From contig NC_135723.1 in assembly GCF_964656455.1 (NCBI RefSeq), forward strand, positions 1-64,000: a stretch of 64,000 bases of DNA, written 5' to 3'. The DNA is from Halichoerus grypus (taxonomy: Eukaryota > Chordata > Mammalia > Carnivora > Phocidae). This document shows positions 58,057 through 64,000 of the stretch, one piece after another. The number at the start of each line of letters is the position of its first letter. The stretch's first letter is position 1. Position numbers and translations under genes: made by a program. The notes beneath the pieces were generated by a model. That model worked only from the letters and a program-made list of their open reading frames with translations. It made no database searches and was not told the origin of the DNA.

Positions 58057-58736
58057 TCATGAGTTCCGGGTGTCCTGGTGATGCTTGGGCATGGCCCAAA
58101 TCTCAGCTTCTTCATGACCCGGGGCCAGCCCAGCAGCTGCGGGTCCCACAGGTCCTCCAGGGAAAGCACCTTGGTGGGCTTGTGGTCCAGCAGGTACCTG
58201 TTCAGGTGGCTCTTATCGTACCACATGGCCTTGATCCCATTGGTCCAGTTGACCACCATCACCTGGTGACAGGCTGAGGTCAGTCGGTGAACCTCTGCCA
58301 CAACCCCCCAAAAAAGGCCCCCATGTAGTAAAAGCCGCCCTGGTCCTTGGGGATGTGGGCCTGGGACTGGGGCCAGCGCTCATAGCTTAAGTCCTCACAG
58401 GCCACCCAGTAGAAACCGGGGTGCAGGGTGCCAAAGAGGGGGGACAGGCTCTCCATGCCCACGTGGTCACAGAACATCATGTCCACAACCCCGCACACCA
58501 TGTCATCCACCTCATGGAGGAAGCGCTCCTCACAGAAGCGGCTCATCATCGCCATGTGCTGCATGGACACATCCTGCCAGCGTGGGGGCACCGCGGACCT
58601 CAAGAACCACCACCCGTCAGTGCTCCTGGAGGGGCACACGGGACACAGCAACCAGCTGGTTGGTGAAGACATAGTAGATGACCCTGTGTCCACCATGAAG
58701 TGATTCTGCAGGAACAGCTCCAGGAAGACCCCGTAT
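58057..58736 (-). pseudogene. ABO: ABO/GT6-family glycosyltransferase, broken last exon
   Basis: Minus-strand translation aligns along its length with the last coding exon of mammalian ABO (glycosyltransferase family 6, Golgi transfer of GalNAc or Gal to the H antigen). Landmarks are [118 protein letters not shown], and the native stop at 58,057-58,059. It is dead. A base is missing near 58,693, an in-frame stop lies at 58,617-58,619, and further frameshifts fall near 58,593, 58,305 and 58,090. The splice acceptor reads GG instead of AG (58,737-58,738). The DXD metal site (human D211-V-D213) reads V-V-D. At donor-sugar positions it has Gly235 (human A type) with Met266 and Ala268 (human B type). 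Other exons are not in the window. Neighbouring GT6 genes (GBGT1, GGTA1) fit less well at [10 protein letters not shown]. Confidence 0.92.
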
Positions 58737-58759
58737 CCACAGGGGCAGGGGACAGGGCA

Positions 58760-60228
58760 GGAAGAGGGTCACTGCCAGAGGCTGATGGCAGGACCCCAGA
58801 GCTGGGGGTCATGGACGTGTGCACCTTCTTCATGGGGACAGGCCCTGTGCTGCTTTAAGCAACAGCCACCCTGGCCTGTCCTGAGCAAGTCCGCCGGCAG
58901 GGCCTCCCTACCTTCTGCTCCCAGAGATGGGGGCCATCAGCACCCCATCTTACACAGCGGAGCCTGAGGCTTAGGAGGCTGGAAACCCATGCAGCCCCAC
59001 TGTCAGCATGCTGGAGCCAGGAACACTCCCCTGTCCTGAGCTCCCGGGCAAACCCTGCAGGTGCCCTCCCCTGGCTGAACCCCTGCAGGTTCTGTCCCCA
59101 CCTGCCATGAGTTGAGGACCTTTGGGCACAGCCCCTGTTTCTATGCCCTACAGACTGGGTAGAATCAGCAGGGCTGGCCACCTGCCCCACTTTACCTTGG
59201 GTGGGCTGTCGCTGGTCCCCAACAGAGCTGTCTCCACCCCCTATAGGGTCCTCCCTTGAAGGCTACTGGGCCTCTGGATGACAAGGTCCATCAGTAAACC
59301 ACTGGTATTCCTAGGAGGGGTCACCCTCGAACTCCCCAGATCAGGAATCAGGTTCAGCCCGTGGACAGGGAAGGGGAAAGATGACCCCTGGAAGAAAAGG
59401 GGGCTTGCTTAGACCCCAGCCTTGAATCCAAGGGTGTAGCTTCTGGTTCCAGGTCTACATCTCCCCGGCCCCAAGAAGTTGGAAGTCTTGTCCAACCACC
59501 TCACATGGCTGGTCCCCCTTTGAGGGGACTACCTGCCCCTCACTGTGGGGACAGCAGCTCCCCCATTGTCAGCAAGCATTGTGAGCCCCTCTGAGACTGA
59601 TTTTTTTAAAGACTTTATTTGACAGAGAAAGAGATAGCTAGAGAGGGAACACAAGGAGGGGGAGTGGGAGAGGGAGAAGCAGGCTCCCCGCTGAGCAGGG
59701 AGCCTGACATGGGACTTGATTCCAGCCCCTGGGATCACGACCTGAGCTGAAGGCAGACGCTTAATGACTGAGCCACCCAGGCGCCCTGAGACTGATTTTT
59801 TTACACAGGCACTAAGACTACTTCCCTGTGCCTGCCCCCATACCTCGCAGGTTAGTAAATCGCTCACACAGGGAAGGCAGGTACTACATTTAAATAGGGG
59901 ACGAGCACACTCACCCAGCAGACATGAGTCAGGTCACCAGGGGGCAAGTAGAGGCCCAGCCAATGGGAGAACAAGCCAGACATGATGCAAGGGGAGAGAA
60001 GAGTGCTCCTGGCAGAGGGCACAGAGAATGTAAAGGATTGGAGTCAGGCCCAAGGCACATGTGGGACAACCACACAGCTGGGTGGCCCACAGAGGGGGGC
60101 TGCGGTGGGAGAGGTGAGGCTGGAGAGGACAGACAGGTGGGGAGCAGATCGCAGAGAGGCTCAAAGGTTATGTTCTGAAACGATCGATCTGGTTACCGGA
60201 GGAGAATGGTCCCTATACAGCAGAGGAC
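58760..60228 (+). repeat. Second paired block, copy 2
   Basis: Partner of 17,243-18,462. On the minus strand it lies just upstream of the ABO-like exon 7 and so may descend from ABO intron 6; I looked for ABO exon 6 here and did not find it. It contains one SINE (59,608-59,786) absent from copy 1. Confidence 0.9.
59608..59786 (-). mobile_element. SINEC, antisense, copy-2-specific with empty site in copy 1
   Basis: AAAGACTTTATTTGACAGAG at the tail side and GAGCCACCCAGGCGCCC at the head side, flanked by a perfect 16-bp duplication TGAGACTGATTTTTTT (59,592-59,607 and 59,787-59,802). The pre-insertion site survives at 18,060-18,075 (TGAGACTGATTATTTT). Confidence 0.96.
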
Positions 60229-60297
60229 AGGGAGACCCTGACCCTAACCCCTAACCCTTAACCTTAACCCCTAACCCCTAACCCTAACCCTAATCAA
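60229..60297 (+). repeat. Interstitial telomere-like array, fourth site (short)
   Basis: About 70 bp of CCCTAA and CCCCTAA variants entered through GACAGGGAGACCCTGACCC, a diverged form of the lead at the other three arrays. It is the paralogue of 18,463-18,668 and is followed directly by L1. Confidence 0.93.
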
Positions 60298-61050
60298 ACA
60301 TCATGCTCAATTTTGAGGACTAACAGCTCTACTCTGAACTCACAAACAAGTCCATCATTCTGGCTTTCACTCATTGCTCAGTATTGTACTGAAAGTTCTA
60401 CCCAAAACAATAAGGCAAGAAATAAGGCATCCATATGTGAAAGGAAACAGTAGAACTAGATCTATTTGGAGACCAGAGATGACATCATCTTATATAGAGA
60501 GCTTCTTAAAAGAATCAACAAAAAGTCATTACAGCCAGTTACCTAATTCAGCAAAGTTACAGAGCAAAATATCAATACACAAAAATCTCTCTTATTTGTA
60601 TACACTAGCAATGAATCATCCAAAAAGGAATTCAAGAAAACAATTCCATTTTAGGGAACATCAACATTGACCAAATACTTATGGATAGATATAATCAAGG
60701 TGCAAGTCTTGTCCACCGAAAGTTACAAAACATTGCTGAAAGAAAGGGAAACTTAAATAACTCTGAGGACACCCCATCGTGATGAAAAGACATACTATTG
60801 ATAAGATGGCAATAGTACACAATGCAATGTGGAAATTCAACGTGTTCCCAAGGAAATTCACAAAGGCCTTTGGGAAGAATTGCACAAGCTAATCCTAACA
60901 GTCATATGGAATTTCAAAGGACCACAAGATAGCCAGAACAATCTTGAAAAAGAAATTCAAAGGTGAAAGGTCATACTTCCAAAGTTCAAATCTTAATACA
61001 AAGCAACAATAAGTCAAACGTTGTGCTGTTGTCGTAAAGGTATGCATACA

Positions 61051-61136
61051 CCCTGAAACAAAGAATACATTGTATGTTAATTAATTGAGTTTAAATTAAA
61101 AATTTTTTTAAATAAATAAAATAATTTTTTTAAAGC
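61051..61136 (+). mobile_element. Ultra-short L1 3' tail insertion with target-site duplication
   Basis: 86 bp consisting only of an L1 3' terminus (CCCTGAAACAAAGAATACAT, GTATGTTAATTAATTGAG, then A/T-rich tail) flanked by the perfect 14-bp repeat AAGGTATGCATACA (61,037-61,050 and 61,137-61,150). Confidence 0.88.
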
Positions 61137-61483
61137 AAGGTATGCATACAGATCAGTGGGATTGAACTGAGAGCCGAAATAAACCCCTTCATCTATGGTC
61201 CACTGAATTTTGACAAGGGTCGACAACACTACATTGGGAGACAATTGGTTATCCATGTGCAGAGGAATGAAACTGGACCCTTACCTCATACCACATAGAA
61301 ACATTAGCTCAAAATCAGTAAAGGCTTAAATGGAAGAGGTAAAATTATAAACTCTACGAGAAATAAATGGAGCTAAATCTTCATAACCTTGGATTTAGCA
61401 ATGTTTTTAGATCTGACACCAAAGCATAAGAAAAGAAAGAAAGAATAGATAAAATCATATCCTCAAAATTAAAAATATTTTCA

Positions 61484-61695
61484 GGGCGTCCGGGTGGCTC
61501 AGTAAGTTAAGCATCTGACTCTTAATTTTGGTTCAGATCATGATCTCAGGGTCATGAGATCAAGCCCCATGTCAGGCTCCACGCTGAGTATAGGGCCTGC
61601 TTGAGAGTCTCTCTCCCTCTCCCTCTGCCCCCGACCGCTCGCACACTCTCTCCCTCGCTATTAAAACAAATGTTAAAAAAAATTTTAAATCTTGG
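61484..61695 (+). mobile_element. SINEC, sense, older
   Basis: Head GGGCGTCCGGGTGGCTCAGT, middle GATCATGATCTCAGGGTCAT, CTCTCCCTCTCCCTCTGCC, then an A-rich tail. More diverged than the other SINEs. Confidence 0.92.
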
Positions 61696-62130
61696 TACAT
61701 CAGAAGTTACTAACCTGAATGTGAAAAGACAGCCCCCAGAAGGAAGGAAATATCTGTACATTATGTATCTAGGAAGAGTCTGTTGTCCAGAATATATAAA
61801 GAGCTTTTACAACTCCTCAACAAAAAGACAACCCAATTTTTAAAACGGACAAAGGACTTGGATAGACCCTTCTCCAGAGAAATCATGGGGAGTTGGGTGT
61901 TTAATGCATACAGAGTCTCCCTCGGGGAGAATGAAAAAGTTCTGGAGAATGATGTACAACCGTGGGAACTCAGCTAAGGCCAGAGAACTGTGCACCTAAA
62001 ATGTTTTAGGTGGTAAATGTTATTTATGTTTAGTCACAGTGAAAAAATGAATGAGGGACTGAGGCATGTCACAACATGGATGGACACTGAAAACAGCCCC
62101 AGTGACAGAAGCCAGACAGAAAATACCACT

Positions 62131-63179
62131 CAGATTAGAGCCATCTGTACTCCTTCAATCCATCAGGGTTGTGCAAATAGCAGAAAGGCTCGGGAGCAGC
62201 TCCAGAAAAAGAAAACTGAATCCGAATGGAGAAAGACATTTCAGACTGTGGGGCAGGTGGCGACAGTTGAAGTGGGTCTGTGGTCTGGGTTATAATGTGG
62301 AAACCGAGATGATTTCCTCATTTAGGGTTACGTGGTGCTTCTGCAGGAGTGTCCCTGTTTGGGGTAAAACGCACTGAATCACCCCGTGTGAAGTGGTAAA
62401 CGTGGTAAGGAGACGACAGCTGGGGGGTCTGAGTGTGGAGATAAAGTGTATTTGTGCTGCTGTGACAGGTTCACCACACTTTGAAATCTCTACAGAGTCA
62501 ATTACTCTTCCCAACAACCATGTCAGCACCAGGTCACAGAAGCAGAGACGACATCAAACTCCAGGATGGAGGCCAAGCCCTCCCAGATCCAGTTCACCCA
62601 CCATGGAGAGGCCACTCGCCCTTGTAGGAGGCCAGATGGTAGCAAGAGACTCGTGGGAGGATTAGGTCGGTGGTCCCTGTGTCTTGGGTGCAGTAGAAGC
62701 AGTAGGATCTGGAATTCCAATTTTCCACAGTGCTCCCCCAAAAACTGGTTAGAACTGTGAAAATGCATGAAGGCAATCCTCAGGAAAGTTGACTGGGGAG
62801 CCAGAAGAGGAGGCTGTAGGGGAGAGCCTGCCACTCAGGGTCGGTTAGGGAACAACTGTCAGTTACAGACCCAACGTTAGAACCCTCCACAGGAGAGACT
62901 CATCAGTCACAGGCCCCAGAGGGGAAGATGTAGGTTTCACCTCCTCCAAGAAGTCCACCCTCCCTGCAGCTCAGCAGGTGAGAACCCTCCATCACCTGGA
63001 GCCCTGCTTCTCTCCAGTGGACTTTCCTTCAAAACAACCCTCCCAACTTCCCCCACCTTCCCAAGAAATAATGTTTCTCTCCTTTCTTTCTTGTACTTGC
63101 CTGTGATGTGGCTGTAGCTTGCTTGTCCCGGATTGCAAGTCTCTGCTATTCCCAAATAAACCCATTTTGCTGGTAAAAT
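62131..63179. other. Unassigned stretch ending in an LTR-like sequence
   Basis: 62,131-62,900 is unassigned. At about 62,935-63,180 the text (CTCCTCCAAGAAGTCCACCC, TTGCTTGTCCCGGATTGCAA, CCCAAATAAACCCATTTTGC, then GGTAAAATAACTGGCAG) resembles the 3' end of an endogenous retroviral LTR including its polyadenylation signal. No internal retroviral genes are seen. Confidence 0.4.
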
Positions 63180-63360
63180 AACTGGCAGTTCTAGTTTAAG
63201 ATTAACAGAATAAATTCAATAAATTTGCAAGAAACAAAACCAACATACAAAAATCAATTGCATTTCTATGTGCTCATAACAAACTCAGAAAAAGAAGTAC
63301 AGAGAACAATGTCATTTACACCTGCATCAGAAAGAACACTACACCCTGGAATACATTTAA
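63180..63360 (+). mobile_element. L1 ORF2 fragment
   Basis: AATTCAATAAATTTGCAAG, ACAAAAATCAATTGCATTTC and CTATGTGCTCATAACAAACT are L1 ORF2 text; the fragment gives way to the terminal tandem repeat at about 63,361. Confidence 0.8.
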
Positions 63361-63369
63361 CCAAGGAGG

Positions 63370-64000
63370 TGACGGACCTGTTCTCTGACCCCCTGACGAC
63401 AGGCATCGAGGGAGACACACGGAGACGGGAAGACACCCTGTGCTCACGGAAGAGCGGACACTGTGACAATATGTACTGTCCCCCACCTTCTCCATGAAAT
63501 ACTGACCAGGTGACGGACCTGTTCTCTGACACACACACACACACACACACGTGAGACACTGATGACAGGCATCGAGGGAGACACACGGAGACGGGAAGAC
63601 ACTCTGAGCTCAGGGAAGAGCGGACACTGTGACAATATCTACTGTCCCCCACCTTCTCCATGAAATACTGACCAGGTGAGAGACCTGTTCTCTGACACAC
63701 ACACACACACACACGTGAGACCCTGACGACAGGCATCGAGGGAGACACACGGAGACAGGAAGACACTCTGAGCTCAGGGAAGAGTGGACACTGTGACAAT
63801 ATCTACTGTCCCCCACCTTCTCCATGAAATACTGACCAGGTGAGAGACCTGTTCTCTGACACACACACACACACACACGTGAGACCCTGACGACAGGCAT
63901 CGAGGGAGACACACGGAGACAGGAAGACACCCTGTGCTCAGGGAAGAGCGGACACTGTGACAATATCTACTGTCCCCCACCTTCTCCATGAAATACTGAG
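63370..64000 (+). repeat. 164-166-bp tandem repeat with internal (CA)n, runs off the window
   Basis: Anchor AGGCATCGAGGGAGACACAC falls at 63,401, 63,567, 63,731 and 63,895. Each unit also holds GACCTGTTCTCTGACAC, a CA run, ACACTGTGACAATAT and CCCACCTTCTCCATGAAATA. The first unit lacks the CA run (CTCTGACCCCCTGACGAC). The array extends beyond 64,000. Confidence 0.97.

Larger units (their letters stand above)
60298..62130 (+). mobile_element. Old L1 with nested SINE and nested L1 tail
   Basis: ORF2 remnants (CTCAGTATTGTACTGAAAGT, GAACTGAGAGCCGAAATAAA, AACTGGACCCTTACCTCATA) run to 61,483, then resume after a SINE at 61,700 (GAAGGAAATATCTGTACATT) into a 3' UTR near 62,130. It starts directly after the fourth telomere-like array, as the L1 at 18,690 does after the third. 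Confidence 0.78.

Noticed and set aside
58760..60228. ABO exon 6 upstream of the pseudo-exon
   Set aside because: I looked on the minus strand for the conserved exon-6 text and found none, so only the last exon is claimed.
63266..63989. Minus-strand frames with repeated SVCLPRCLSS text, up to 177 codons
   Set aside because: Antisense translation of the 164-bp tandem repeat and CA tract; unit lengths are not constant multiples of three and the frame hops between units.
63370..64000. CRISPR-like array of direct repeats
   Set aside because: The units are whole-length tandem copies with no unique spacers, and the surrounding DNA is mammalian.

Overview
The window is mammalian nuclear DNA, most likely from a caniform carnivore outside the dog family (bear, seal or mustelid type). 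The basis is a set of tRNA-Lys-type carnivore SINEs whose heads read GCGCCTGGGTGGCTCAG and which end in an AATAAA/A-rich tail, together with carnivore-type L1 3' ends. There are no bacterial-style genes or operons; nearly all of the longest open frames are low-complexity repeats or L1 ORF2 remnants. Degenerate CCCTAA arrays, long minisatellites and segmental duplications point to a subtelomeric or formerly subtelomeric location.

Layout. (1) 1-15,722 is copy 1 of a segmental duplication and 39,378-53,430 is copy 2, in the same orientation. A second, more diverged paired block follows: 17,243-18,665 with 58,760-60,297. (2) Each copy carries a 97-bp minisatellite, a truncated L1, an inverted-repeat pair, an interstitial telomere-like array sitting inside a local 0.5-kb direct duplication, and a three-exon candidate gene encoding a Pro/Ala-rich protein. 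The best guess for that gene is a RALGDS-like family member without its RasGEF domain. In copy 1 a 30-bp minisatellite has expanded the last exon by about 1.5 kb. In copy 2 the exon is short, one splice donor is destroyed and the retained intron has a stop. (3) 18.7-28.8 kb is a nest of L1s, SINEs and one retroposed 3' UTR. (4) 28.8-34.6 kb is mostly unassigned sequence with an L2-like stretch and two inverted SINEs. (5) 34.6-37.3 kb is a tandem array of about 21 monomers of 129-132 bp, followed at 37.5-38.05 kb by a CpG-rich promoter-like segment with two NF-Y (ATTGG) boxes and GC boxes but no recognisable gene. (6) 54.6-57.5 kb holds further L1 3' ends. (7) 58,057-58,736 on the minus strand is a broken copy of the last exon of an ABO/GT6-family glycosyltransferase gene. 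(8) 60.3-64 kb is L1, SINE, an LTR-like tail and a 164-bp tandem repeat that runs off the window.

The only two gene-like items are therefore the Pro/Ala-rich gene pair and the ABO-like pseudogene. ABO and RALGDS are neighbours in mammalian genomes (human 9q34), which makes it plausible that both came from one ancestral ABO/RALGDS-side duplication later dispersed near telomeres; that link is inference. Exon models and family calls are read by eye and from memory of the families, with no alignment run.
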